Shown one piece after another: positions 46,450 through 54,884 of a stretch of 64,000 bases of DNA (position 1 is its first letter; each line of letters starts with the position of its first letter). A program made the position numbers and the translations under genes. Source of the stretch: Cytophaga hutchinsonii ATCC 33406 (GTDB taxonomy: Bacteria; Bacteroidota; Bacteroidia; Cytophagales; Cytophagaceae); contig NC_008255.1 in NCBI RefSeq assembly GCF_000014145.1, positions 1,241,501-1,305,500 on the forward strand. The letters run 5' to 3'. The notes below the pieces were generated by a model that was given only the letters and a program-made list of their open reading frames with translations, searched no databases and was not told where the DNA came from.

Positions 46450-46491
46450 GAAACTGAATGGTTGCCTATATATTAGCAACCGAATAGTTTC
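46450..46491 (+). promoter_or_regulatory. Operator of the ArsR-type regulator
   Basis: A 42-bp dyad: GAAACT-N4-GGTTGC (46450-46465) mirrored by GCAACC-N4-AGTTTC (46476-46491), all twelve outer pairs matching. It ends 18 bases before the ATG, the expected place for autorepression. Confidence 0.65.
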
Positions 46492-46509
46492 ATATATTGA
46501 ACATAACTT

Positions 46510-46830
46510 ATGAGAAGAGATGTTTTTCAAGCCATTGCAGATCCTACCAGGCGTGCAATTATTTTATTGATTGCTGCACAGTCGATGACACCAAATGCCT
46601 TGGCAGAGCATTTTGATATCAGCAGACAGGCGGTTTCAAAACACCTGCGGATATTAACGGAATGTGAACTTGTGAAACAGGAATATACAGGCAGGGAAAT
46701 TTACTATCAGCTGGAAGTAAATAAAATGAAAGAAATTGACCATTGGCTGAAGCAGTATAAAAAGATCTGGGAAAGCCGGTTCAATCAACTGGACGATGTA
46801 TTACTAACCTTAAAAAAAGATAAAAAATGA
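46510..46830 (+). CDS. ArsR-family winged-helix repressor
   Basis: A 106-residue ArsR/SmtB-like regulator: [21 protein letters not shown], then [22 protein letters not shown], and [13 protein letters not shown]. No metal-binding cysteines are evident, so this belongs to the non-metal branch that usually sits before AHSA1/SRPBCC genes. Its stop overlaps the next start (ATGA). A dyad operator lies directly upstream, suggesting autoregulation. Confidence 0.9.
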   Translation: MRRDVFQAIADPTRRAIILLIAAQSMTPNALAEHFDISRQAVSKHLRILTECELVKQEYTGREIYYQLEVNKMKEIDHWLKQYKKIWESRFNQLDDVLLTLKKDKK

Positions 46831-47330
46831 GAACAGATTTAGCCCTTGATTTTTCTGTCAATAAGGAAAACAAGACCATTACAATTAAAAGAGAATTTGC
46901 AGCAGTACGTGCAATCGTTTGGGAAGCGTTTACAAGAGCAGAAATACTGGATCAGTGGTGGGCGCCAAAACCATGGAAAGCTAAAACAAAATCAATGGAT
47001 TTTAAAGAAGGTGGTACGTGGCTATATGCTATGGTTGGCCCGAATGGCGAAGAACACTGGTCTATTTGTGAATATGCAATCATTAAACCGATAGAACGTT
47101 TTACCGGTAAGGATGGATTTACGGATGCAAGCGGAAAGCTTAATACTGAGATGCCGCGATCAAACTGGGATATGCGTTTTATTGACAAAGGTGAGATCAC
47201 CGAAGTGCAATATCACATTTCCTATGACGATGTAGCACAGCTGGAAGCTACTATACAAATGGGCTTCAAAGAAGGTATTACCATGGCTATGGAAAACCTG
47301 GATGAATTACTGGTATCGGGTAAAAAATAA
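46827..47330 (+). CDS. AHSA1/SRPBCC-family protein
   Basis: A 167-residue protein with the START-like ligand-binding fold of the AHSA1 family: [43 protein letters not shown]. Translationally coupled to the ArsR gene. These proteins bind hydrophobic ligands or act in stress; the specific role is unknown. Confidence 0.9.
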   Translation: MRTDLALDFSVNKENKTITIKREFAAVRAIVWEAFTRAEILDQWWAPKPWKAKTKSMDFKEGGTWLYAMVGPNGEEHWSICEYAIIKPIERFTGKDGFTDASGKLNTEMPRSNWDMRFIDKGEITEVQYHISYDDVAQLEATIQMGFKEGITMAMENLDELLVSGKK

Positions 47331-47354
47331 TATTCAATTAAAACGAAAAATGCT

Positions 47355-47771
47355 ATGACAGGATTACATGTTGAAAATCAAAAAACGAATACAATAAAAA
47401 AGAAAATTCTTTTTGGTGTAAGCCTGCTGTTCGGGCTTTTATTCATTAACGGCGGTCTGAATAAATTTTTCCACTACATGCCTGTGCCGGAAGATATGCC
47501 GGAGAATATGGTAAAAGTAATGACTGCTTTCATGACGATTACATGGCTCATGCCCTTGATCGCAGTTGTTGAGATTGTGGGTGGTATTCTGGTGATCACC
47601 AATAAATACAGAGCCTTAGGTGCTATTGTGATCTTTCCTGTTATGATCGGTATTCTATTGACACATATTGTCAATGCACCTTCCGGGTTGCCTATGGCAC
47701 TTGTGCTGCTTGCAGTCAATCTCTGGATGATTTATGAAAACCGTGAGAAATATATGCCGCTGGTGAAATAA
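47355..47771 (+). CDS. DoxX-like membrane protein
   Basis: A 138-residue protein with four transmembrane segments, matching the DoxX family: FGLLFINGGLNKFFHYMPVP, then ITWLMPLIAVVEIVGGILVITNKY, then GILLTHIVNAPSG. It follows the AHSA1 gene by 24 bases, forming the common ArsR-AHSA1-DoxX unit. Function unknown; redox stress or membrane roles have been suggested for the family. Confidence 0.85.
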   Translation: MTGLHVENQKTNTIKKKILFGVSLLFGLLFINGGLNKFFHYMPVPEDMPENMVKVMTAFMTITWLMPLIAVVEIVGGILVITNKYRALGAIVIFPVMIGILLTHIVNAPSGLPMALVLLAVNLWMIYENREKYMPLVK

Positions 47772-47796
47772 CATGTCCCGCGCATGCGTAGAGTTA

Positions 47797-47839
47797 GTAA
47801 TGATTCTGTAAGCATACCAATAGCTTACAGAATCATTAC
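47797..47839. terminator. Bidirectional terminator
   Basis: Perfect 17-bp stem GTAATGATTCTGTAAGC (47797-47813) / 47823-47839, 9-base loop, between convergent genes ending at 47771 and 47856. Confidence 0.82.
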
Positions 47840-47855
47840 CTTTTAAGTTACGTAA

Positions 47856-48179
47856 TTAGTTTCGGAAATAACTGTCAACAGAAGTTTGCAGAATTTCGAT
47901 AAGCTCTTCATCCATATACCGGAAATCATCCGGAATATCCAGTACTACAATTTCCTTATTTGAAAGTTCGTTCTGGAAATTTTCAAACATACGCTGTTTG
48001 TGCTTTTTCTCCATTACAAATACTACTTCTGCCCAATCAATAAGCCTGGCTGTTACTTTTATACGTGCAGACGGTTCGGTACCTGCAGACCGTACCGTAT
48101 ACGATGCACTGTTTTTATATATTGTTTCAGCTGTTAAGCTGCGCCGTTTATTACGGCTACATACGAAAAGAATATTCAA
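47856..48179 (-). CDS. LMW protein-tyrosine-phosphatase-like protein
   Basis: A 107-residue protein, shorter than usual low-molecular-weight tyrosine phosphatases. The P-loop CSRNKRRS has the CX5R motif (C7, R13) at the right place, and VVLDIPDDFRYMDEEL supplies an acidic loop like the usual general-acid Asp-Pro. The classic P-loop GxGNxCRS is replaced, so enzymatic activity is not certain. Proteins of this short type are often annotated as phosphatase family in Bacteroidota. Confidence 0.75.
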   Translation of the reverse strand: MNILFVCSRNKRRSLTAETIYKNSASYTVRSAGTEPSARIKVTARLIDWAEVVFVMEKKHKQRMFENFQNELSNKEIVVLDIPDDFRYMDEELIEILQTSVDSYFRN

Positions 48180-48551
48180 GCAAGAATGGTTTTAATACGT
48201 ATACTAATTTTTTAGCAAGTGCTTCGTGATTGCTTAGTACCAGATAACTAAGCAATACACTGATGCCGCTTTCGTTAAATATACATGTAATTTTTTTCTG
48301 ATTTAAATGGCAGGCTATCCGCATTGATTGAAGTTTGAGTCATTGACTTGAAAAAGAAAAAAAATAGTTGAAAACAGACCTGGCAGATTCTGGAGTAAGA
48401 AATAAGGTTGTTGAAAGTATTCGTTTTATTTGATATTGAATCTGGCAGGTCTTATAAAATTATACTCAAGGTAATTGAAATAAAATATACGATAGACTTA
48501 TTTGCTTTTACATTGAAAAGCAGGGATATTGAATACATAATAGAATGATTA
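48180..48551. other. Intergenic region with two inverted repeats
   Basis: No gene seen. It holds a 10-bp hairpin ATTGCTTAGT / ACTAAGCAAT (48229-48256) and a longer AGACCTGGCAGATTC inverted repeat (48376-48452). Just before the next gene is GGATATTGAATAC (48518 area), which also occurs near 52850 upstream of another gene. Confidence 0.5.
48376..48452. repeat. 77-bp element bounded by AGACCTGGCAGATTC repeats
   Basis: AGACCTGGCAGATTC (48376-48390) and its near-perfect reverse complement (48438-48452) enclose 47 bases. Such a layout fits a small non-autonomous mobile or palindromic intergenic element; no target-site duplication was established. Confidence 0.5.
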
Positions 48552-48941
48552 ATGAAACAATTAAATAAGGAAGTGTCTGATTTTTTAGAAGCGCTGAATC
48601 ATCCGTTGATAAAAGAAATTCAGCTGTTGCGTGAAATTATTTTGCAGGCAGATAAATCGTTGTCTGAAAATATAAAATGGAACGGGCCGAATTATCTATC
48701 AAACGGAGCGGATCGAATTACGATGAAAATTCAACCGCCTAAAAACATACAGCTTATTTTTCATCGGGGTGCAAAAGTAAAAGCACAACCCCAGGACAGG
48801 CTTATTAAGGATGAATCGGGGTTGCTTGCCTGGAAAGAAAACGATCGTGCCGTTGCAACATTTAAAAATCTTACGGATGTTGAAGGTGCGAAAAAAACGC
48901 TAACAGATATTGTTAAAAAGTGGATCGCTGCCACGTCCTGA
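48552..48941 (+). CDS. DUF1801 (YdhG-like) protein
   Basis: A 129-residue protein of the DUF1801/YdhG fold: FLEALNHPLIKEIQLLREII, then SENIKWNGPNYLSNGADRITMK, then AVATFKNLTDVEGAKKTL. Function unknown. Eight bases separate it from the Crp/Fnr gene, so co-transcription is likely. Confidence 0.88.
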   Translation: MKQLNKEVSDFLEALNHPLIKEIQLLREIILQADKSLSENIKWNGPNYLSNGADRITMKIQPPKNIQLIFHRGAKVKAQPQDRLIKDESGLLAWKENDRAVATFKNLTDVEGAKKTLTDIVKKWIAATS

Positions 48942-48949
48942 CATAAGGT

Positions 48950-49540
48950 ATGAAAGACGCATTAATAAAATTTATTTCAGGTTTTAATGCCTTTAGCCAG
49001 GAAGAAATAATTGCTGTAGCAGAAAAAATGAAGGTTGAGACGTTCAAAAAAAGCACGGTAATTCTGCGCGAGGGGGATGTTAGCTCAAAATGTTATTTTG
49101 TTCTGTCGGGCTGTGTACGTCAATATATTCTTGTTGACGGAGAAGAAAAAACGACAGGTTTTTTTACGGAAGGGCAGGCAGCTATTTTATATGCCAGTTA
49201 TATGAATAAACTGCCGTCAGCATACTATCTGTCTTGTGTAGAAGATAGTACACTGACCACAGGCACACGTGAAGAAGAAGAAGCATTACACACAGAATAT
49301 CCAAAATTGAAATATCTGGTACATACAGTGATGCCGCAGGATTATGCTAACATGCAGGAAAGGCTTGCCGCAATGATGAATAGTACAGCAGAAGAGCGCT
49401 ACCTGATGCTGCTGCAAACACAACCTGAATTACTGACGCGTGTTCCGCTGCATCAATTAGCAAGTTATATTGGCGTAACACCGGAATCCTTCAGCAGGAT
49501 CCGGAAGCGTATTTTGTTAAAAGATAAATCAATCAATTAA
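48950..49540 (+). CDS. Crp/Fnr-family transcription regulator
   Basis: A 196-residue regulator with an N-terminal cNMP-binding-like barrel (ILREGDVSSKCYFVLSGCVR, about 39-58) and a C-terminal winged helix (VPLHQLASYIGVTPESFSRIRK). No iron-sulfur cysteine cluster. Ends four bases before the convergent DUF4345 gene, a candidate target. A paralogue in style of the genes at 26421 and 54258. Confidence 0.9.
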   Translation: MKDALIKFISGFNAFSQEEIIAVAEKMKVETFKKSTVILREGDVSSKCYFVLSGCVRQYILVDGEEKTTGFFTEGQAAILYASYMNKLPSAYYLSCVEDSTLTTGTREEEEALHTEYPKLKYLVHTVMPQDYANMQERLAAMMNSTAEERYLMLLQTQPELLTRVPLHQLASYIGVTPESFSRIRKRILLKDKSIN

Positions 49541-49544
49541 TCGT

Positions 49545-49940
49545 TTATTTTTCATCGCGCTGAAAATTTAATAATAAAAGAATACTCAGCATACCAATAA
49601 CCAGTTCTGATGCGGTTATGAGAACAAGAGATATATTCGGCAGACCATCTATCAATATGCTGATCACGCGGGAGATTCCATAGGCAGAATAGAACAGGCT
49701 GGATACGATTAAGGCTGTTCTAGTCATAGCAATACGAAATCCACCGATAAGAATCAGCATTCCTGCAGCTAACAACGTACCGCCGGATGATCGTATTTCG
49801 CTTAACAGGTTAACGTTGTCAGTAACAGGAATACCTGCTGAAGCTTCAAAAGAAACAGGAGTAAATAATAACGATGCACCGATGTATATACCTGTCATAC
49901 CTGCAAACATCAGAAAGAATCTTGTGATTTTTGTTTTCAT
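49545..49940 (-). CDS. DUF4345 membrane protein
   Basis: A 131-residue protein with four transmembrane segments and the DUF4345 pattern: RFFLMFAGMTGIYIGASLLF, NLLSEIRSSGGTLLAAGMLIL, SLFYSAYGISRVISILIDG. Function unknown. Convergent with, and four bases from, the Crp/Fnr gene. A CATCTTTG near 49970 on the minus strand is a weak -7 box. Confidence 0.8.
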   Translation of the reverse strand: MKTKITRFFLMFAGMTGIYIGASLLFTPVSFEASAGIPVTDNVNLLSEIRSSGGTLLAAGMLILIGGFRIAMTRTALIVSSLFYSAYGISRVISILIDGLPNISLVLITASELVIGMLSILLLLNFQRDEK

Positions 49941-50121
49941 ATTTTTATATAGTTACAATATATACAAAGATGAAAGGTATCCGTTTTAAACAACTTGACT
50001 TTGGGTAAGAAATGCCCGGTTGTCTGAAAATAAATGTAACTGCATATTTCTTTAACAGATTCGATATATAAACTGGCAGTCAGTTCATAAATTTTAGATC
50101 CGTTTTTAAATTTTACATCAT

Positions 50122-50458
50122 ATGCTCACAATAGAACAATTCAGGTCGTGGGCGCTTTCGTTTCCTGAAGCAACAGAAAAAAAACACTTCGAAAAAACGT
50201 AATTCAGAAGAAAAAAATATTTGCTACGTAGGATGACGTAAACCGGAGAGCTTGCCTGAAATTGTCCGAAACAGATCAGGATCTTTATTGTTTGCCGGAT
50301 AAAACAATTATTTATGCGGTAACAATAAATGGGGAAAACAAGGCTGGACACATGTTGAACTGGAAAAAGTAACAGGCCAGATATTCTTTGAAATCCTTAA
50401 GACTGCCTATTGTACCGTTGCACCTAAAAAGCTTGCAAAAATGAGGAGCACATTTTAA
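50122..50458 (+). pseudogene. MmcQ/YjbR-family gene, degraded
   Basis: Reads MLTIEQFRSWALSFPEATEK at ATG 50122, then a TAA. Another frame gives FRRKKIFAT, an in-frame TAG, and DDVNRRACLKLSE with CLPDKTIIYAV. A further frame gives WGKQGWTHVELEKV and FEILKTAYCTVAPKKLAKM to a stop at 50458. These pieces together make a full MmcQ/YjbR-like protein with at least two frameshifts and one internal stop codon, so the gene is dead. Confidence 0.85.
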
Positions 50459-50586
50459 CGGACAGATAAAAGTATGTTATGTGAATGGTATGCAGAGAAA
50501 GCCGGGTGCATTAAGAATATCAGATATTGAATTAGAATTTTATCTGAATTTTTATAAATTGTTATATAATTCAGATAATTAATCTC

Positions 50587-51123
50587 ATGGAAAAAATGCC
50601 TGTATCCAAGCGTTTTGTAATTATTGTATGCTTACTGATTATAACTATTTATAAGGTTAAGGCACAAAATGTTTCTAATGGATATCAATTATTTCACACA
50701 TTTGAAATGCCAGAGGAACAGCAATATCAAGGTCCGTGGGAAATTCTGCTGGATTCAGCTACTAATTATTTTTTTATTTCATACACAGGTAAACCGCAAA
50801 CCTTGTATGTATATGATATGAAAACCTGGAAACTGCTTCATCAGTGTAAAATTGAGATGGCTTTACTGGATATCTCCTTTGTAGATGTTAAAACAAATGC
50901 GCTGTTTCTTTTTATAGATCAGAAACATTACTGCGTATTAAAGCTGGATACGTTTGAATTAATTACGTATAAAGTTAAAAACGGAGAGTTTCCGGCGGGA
51001 TTCAATTCTTTTAATTATGATACACCTGTTTTTGATTATGACGGCGACAGTGCTATTAATAAGAAAAAAAACTATCTGATTAAATTCAATCCGGAAAAAG
51101 TTGAAGTTTTTTTGAAAAAATAA
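50587..51123 (+). CDS. Exported protein of unknown function
   Basis: A 178-residue protein with a signal-like hydrophobic N-terminus (RFVIIVCLLIITIYKVKAQ). The mature part may be a beta-propeller fragment: LYVYDMKTWKLLHQCKIEMALLDI, NALFLFIDQKHYCVLKLDTFELI. No family recognised. Stands alone on the plus strand. Confidence 0.6.
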   Translation: MEKMPVSKRFVIIVCLLIITIYKVKAQNVSNGYQLFHTFEMPEEQQYQGPWEILLDSATNYFFISYTGKPQTLYVYDMKTWKLLHQCKIEMALLDISFVDVKTNALFLFIDQKHYCVLKLDTFELITYKVKNGEFPAGFNSFNYDTPVFDYDGDSAINKKKNYLIKFNPEKVEVFLKK

Positions 51124-51196
51124 TAATTCAAACCTTAGCTGTATCCTGGCAGTGATTAGGTTTTCATAAAAAGACGGGTATAAGCTTTTACACGAG

Positions 51197-51598
51197 ATGT
51201 TTTTTACTCAAGCAATAGATATAACTACAGAAGTATCGGTTGAAAAATTTAATGCCATTGCTGCTGCAGTTCTGAAGCAGGGGGATCGCAAAACGTATTG
51301 TAATAGATACAACAACAGTCCGCATTACCAAATGGATGGGTTTGATCTGTATCTGAATCCTGCTAATCAATTCACGAACTGGTCGGCGGATAAACTTTCT
51401 GCAGAAGTTTCCGATTACAATACTATTGTGCTATACGATCAGAGTGCCCAATCTGTATATTATGATCTGCTGCTGAAAGGCGACAACGTTTTTCTTACGT
51501 GCAGTGACCAGACAGCTTGTTTGCGGATAAAAAAAATATTTCTTACAACTTACTTACCACAGATCGAACGTGTATTTCAACTGGATAATGTGAAATAA
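51197..51598 (+). CDS. Small protein of unknown function
   Basis: A 133-residue soluble protein with no signal peptide or membrane segment and no recognised domain. It ends with the sequence FLTCSDQTACLRIKK then FLTTYLPQIERVFQL, an alpha/beta look. Isolated gene, convergent with the DKNYY gene. Confidence 0.6.
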   Translation: MFFTQAIDITTEVSVEKFNAIAAAVLKQGDRKTYCNRYNNSPHYQMDGFDLYLNPANQFTNWSADKLSAEVSDYNTIVLYDQSAQSVYYDLLLKGDNVFLTCSDQTACLRIKKIFLTTYLPQIERVFQLDNVK

Positions 51599-51640
51599 AT
51601 AATTTATTCATGTGTGCTGGACTGAAGTGAAGCGCATCCA

Positions 51641-52708
51641 TTAATTTGATTTTTGTTCCGCATGCAATATACCAGCCCGGTAGTATTTTTTTCCATCGGT
51701 TGCATCAGTTCGTCTGGATTGATCAAAATAAAGGGTAAAGGTTTCCGGATCAGCATCTGCTAATACACGGATTTCATTCAGGTGATAGCTGTAATAATAT
51801 ACCTTGTTTTTATCTTTTGCATACTGTTCGCCGATTACTTCAAAGGTGGCGATATCTGCATCCGGAAAAGGTATTAATGGCTGCTCAGCGCTGTAATGCA
51901 GTGCATAGATCTGATTCTTGTCTTTACCAAATAGTTCATCCTGTATGGATATGATTTCAAAACTTGCCGGATCTTTAACAGCAGTAACTTTTATGGAACG
52001 TATAAAAACGTTTTTATTATCCTTGCCTGTATTGCCGGGCATGGTTTTGAATGTTGTTCTGTCTGCATCCTGTAATAATGTGTTTTCAAAAAAAACATGT
52101 TTTCTGTCATACACATATCTTTCTCCTGCATATTCCAGACTTGCACCATCGGCGCCTTTTATCCGCTGGTTCCATTGATAATACGCATTGTTCTTATCGT
52201 GCCAGAAGCTTTTGGTATCATCATGTAAAAGCGGTTGAAATGTAGCAGCATCCGCGGTATCTATTTTTTTTGAATTATAATATACCTGATTTTTATCTTT
52301 GCTGTAATATCCTCTGTTATTGAAATGCGTGAATGTCTTCGCGTCAGCATTTTTTAGTTTGCTGCCGTTGAAGTATACGGAGGTATCTGTGATAAAATAG
52401 TCATAGTTCGAAATTCCTTTCCAGGTATTGTATAATTGTTTAGGCAGCTGATATAGCAATGAAACCAGCATGCCTGCAATACAAGCTGCGGCGGCCCACC
52501 AAATCGGATCGGTTCCGTAAAAAGAATAACCTGTTAGTTTGAGTAACAGAAAGATGCCGGAAGGGTAGATAAAAAACAACATTGCACAAATTATGTATGA
52601 TTTTTTATTTGCAAAACCCGGAGCAGCAATCATCATAGGTGACATCATGATCATAGCCGGCCAGGGCATACATAAAAATGTCACAATAATAGTTAAGAAT
52701 ATATGCAT
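51641..52708 (-). CDS. DKNYY-repeat membrane protein
   Basis: A 355-residue protein. The N-terminus (about 1-75) has three membrane segments; the rest is soluble and contains DKNYY-type repeats (NGSKLKNADAKTFTHF, DKNQVYYNSKKIDTADAATF, DKNKVYYYSYHLNEIRVLADADP). DKNYY modules recur in Bacteroidota and others, and are predicted to be surface or periplasmic; function unknown. Confidence 0.8.
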   Translation of the reverse strand: MHIFLTIIVTFLCMPWPAMIMMSPMMIAAPGFANKKSYIICAMLFFIYPSGIFLLLKLTGYSFYGTDPIWWAAAACIAGMLVSLLYQLPKQLYNTWKGISNYDYFITDTSVYFNGSKLKNADAKTFTHFNNRGYYSKDKNQVYYNSKKIDTADAATFQPLLHDDTKSFWHDKNNAYYQWNQRIKGADGASLEYAGERYVYDRKHVFFENTLLQDADRTTFKTMPGNTGKDNKNVFIRSIKVTAVKDPASFEIISIQDELFGKDKNQIYALHYSAEQPLIPFPDADIATFEVIGEQYAKDKNKVYYYSYHLNEIRVLADADPETFTLYFDQSRRTDATDGKKYYRAGILHAEQKSN

Positions 52709-52917
52709 GAATGATTATTGTAATTCAAGTGATTTCAATACAAGATAGGCAGTCTTTTTATAAATTAAAATTTACACTAAATAGTGCCGGGTATTATGGG
52801 GCTTTGACAATAAATTTAATATAAAATGTTGGTTTTGGATTTGAAAGAATGGATATTGAATACGCTATGGGATCGTAAAAACGATCTGGATCTTTTATTT
52901 CATCTTACGCTCAAATT

Positions 52918-53406
52918 ATGTCATCTGCCACAACTAATTCAAAAATTATACATGCAACAAGACAGCATGTGTATGAGGCTTTAACGCAAAAAGAAGCATT
53001 GGAATTCTGGCTTGCGCCAGATCAAATGACTGGCAAGATACACGACTTTGATTTATCTGTTGGTGGCGGGTACACTATGTCGCTTTTTTATACAGATAAT
53101 AGCATAAAGGGCAAGACATCGGGGAATGAAGACAGGTATACATCAACATTTATAGAGCTGCAACCGTATGAAAAAGTTGTGCATTCAATTACTTTTCAAT
53201 CAGAGAAAAAAGAATTTGAAGAGGCAATGATTATGGAAGTGTTTTTAGAAGAAAAAGGAAAAGATGTAACAAATGTGACCATTTTTTTTAAAAATATTCC
53301 AGCCGGTATAACACCTGAAGACAATGAAGCGGGTACAAAAGAATCACTGGATAAACTTGCCCGTTATCTGGAAAATAATAATCGTTCTGCTTCTGAAAAG
53401 AAATAA
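52918..53406 (+). CDS. AHSA1/SRPBCC-family protein
   Basis: A 162-residue START-like fold protein: IIHATRQHVYEALTQKEALEFW, LAPDQMTGKIHDFDLSVGGGY, ERFTG-type block YEKVVHSITF. Hydrophobic ligand binding is expected; role unknown. Not adjacent to an ArsR gene here, unlike the AHSA1 gene at 46827. Confidence 0.88.
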   Translation: MSSATTNSKIIHATRQHVYEALTQKEALEFWLAPDQMTGKIHDFDLSVGGGYTMSLFYTDNSIKGKTSGNEDRYTSTFIELQPYEKVVHSITFQSEKKEFEEAMIMEVFLEEKGKDVTNVTIFFKNIPAGITPEDNEAGTKESLDKLARYLENNNRSASEKK

Positions 53407-53432
53407 CATGAAAATTGTTTCACTTAATTAAT

Positions 53433-54184
53433 ATGAAAAAGCGGTTTGTTTTTTTGTGTTTCTTTTTTTACTCATTCATGTTGTATCTTTTGCACAGCAT
53501 GGCAAAAAGGTTGTGTTAGATTTTGCAGGACAATTTCCTGTTGTTTCTCTGCCGGATACTATCCGGTACGCACCACATGAATTTGATTACGGATATTATA
53601 TCCCGGATGAACAGGAAGAGTACGGTGATGATGCTAATGCACATAATACGGATACGGAAGATCTACAAATTAAAAATGATTTACTGTTTGATTGCCAGAA
53701 CAGCGTTTTACAGAAATCCGACTCATTACGCATTCCGTATGAATTAGTACAGGATTTTTTATTAACAGATTCTTTAAAAAACATCCGTTACCCTTCAGAT
53801 GAATCTATAGATCCGGCAGATGCCAGTTATTATTTTGTAAACAGGATAGCAGCATCAAAAAAAAATTATTGCCTGCTTTATGAAATTCAACATGCGTTCA
53901 GTAATGAAAAATATTTGTGTACGTTGTCAAAAACAGGAATGCTTATTGATAAAATAAAAGTAGCTTCCGCAAACTATTCCGGAACATCTGTTCAGGGGGA
54001 TGGATTTCGGATTCTGTGGTTTCCGGATGAAAAAAGTACCATCTTTAAAAACCTGACTATATATTATTTTACAGATGGTATTCAATATGAAACGGATACT
54101 GGTACGAATAAAATCCAGGCCGTACCTGATCGCATATATAAGATCGATGGGAAAGGTAACATACAAGCAATAGCACCTCAATAA
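53433..54184 (+). CDS. Secreted protein, signal peptide out of frame at a poly-T run
   Basis: About 245 residues if corrected. The main frame runs from 53456 (GTG) and begins VFLFLLIHVVSFAQHGKKV, the core and cleavage site of a signal peptide, without a good start codon. ATG at 53433 gives MKKRFVF but in another frame. Adding one T to the seven-T run at 53449-53455 joins them into a perfect signal peptide. The mature part shows no known domain. Either a sequencing slip, a recent frameshift, or slippage-controlled expression. Strand and main frame are sure; the 5' reading is not. Confidence 0.65.
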
Positions 54185-54257
54185 TCATAACGGACAATCT
54201 GAATATCCCTCTTATTGTTCACAGTGAAAATAAACAAGATAAAAAAAACATAGTAAA

Positions 54258-54815
54258 ATGATCGAGTTTTTAAAATCGTTACAGATACTTTCTGATAACG
54301 AACTTCAAAAAATCAATGCAGTAATCAAAACTAAATTCTTAAAAAAGAATGGATTTCTTATAAAGGAGGGTGCAGTATGTGATGAGATTGCATGGATTAA
54401 AACAGGTATTTTACGATCGTATTACAGCAATGTAGAAGGTAAGGAAACCACTAAATGCATTGCGTTTGAAAATGAGTTAACCGCTGCATATTCAAGCTTT
54501 ATTACACAAGAGCCAACCTTTGAAAATATACATGCATTGTGTGATTCAGAGCTGCTTGTTTTGAAACGCACGGACTTATATGCCTTGTATGCAGGCAGTG
54601 CTGAATGGCAAAACGTTGGCAGAATATTGACGGAATTGCATTACATTGATCTGGAGAAACGGACTGTATCCTTTCAAAAACAAACAGGTAAAGAACGGTA
54701 TGAAGCACTTGCGGCAGAACATTCCAAATACATTAAATTTATTCCGTTAAAACACCTTTCCTCTTTTTTAGGTATTACTCCCCGGCATTTAAGCCGGCTG
54801 CGGAACGGATCGTAA
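54258..54815 (+). CDS. Crp/Fnr-family transcription regulator
   Basis: A 185-residue regulator with an N-terminal cNMP-binding-like domain (FLIKEGAVCDEIAWIKTGILR, about 34-54) and a C-terminal winged helix (IPLKHLSSFLGITPRHLSRLR). No FNR iron-sulfur cysteines. It is followed 69 bases later by an alpha/beta hydrolase gene, whose upstream region holds a dyad ACAAAT-GTCT-ATTTGT, so that hydrolase is the likely target. Confidence 0.9.
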   Translation: MIEFLKSLQILSDNELQKINAVIKTKFLKKNGFLIKEGAVCDEIAWIKTGILRSYYSNVEGKETTKCIAFENELTAAYSSFITQEPTFENIHALCDSELLVLKRTDLYALYAGSAEWQNVGRILTELHYIDLEKRTVSFQKQTGKERYEALAAEHSKYIKFIPLKHLSSFLGITPRHLSRLRNGS

Positions 54816-54821
54816 TTTTAT

Positions 54822-54838
54822 GACAAATGTCTATTTGT
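54822..54838 (+). promoter_or_regulatory. Crp/Fnr-type dyad before the hydrolase gene
   Basis: GACAAATGTCTATTTGT contains ACAAAT (54823-54828), a 4-base centre and ATTTGT (54833-54838). A -7-like CATTTTTG (54857-54864) lies downstream at a distance similar to that in the SDR promoter at 27.0 kb. Confidence 0.45.
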
Positions 54839-54884
54839 TATAACGCGGCTTCGCTTCATTTTTGCATGAAACAACTGAAATGTC

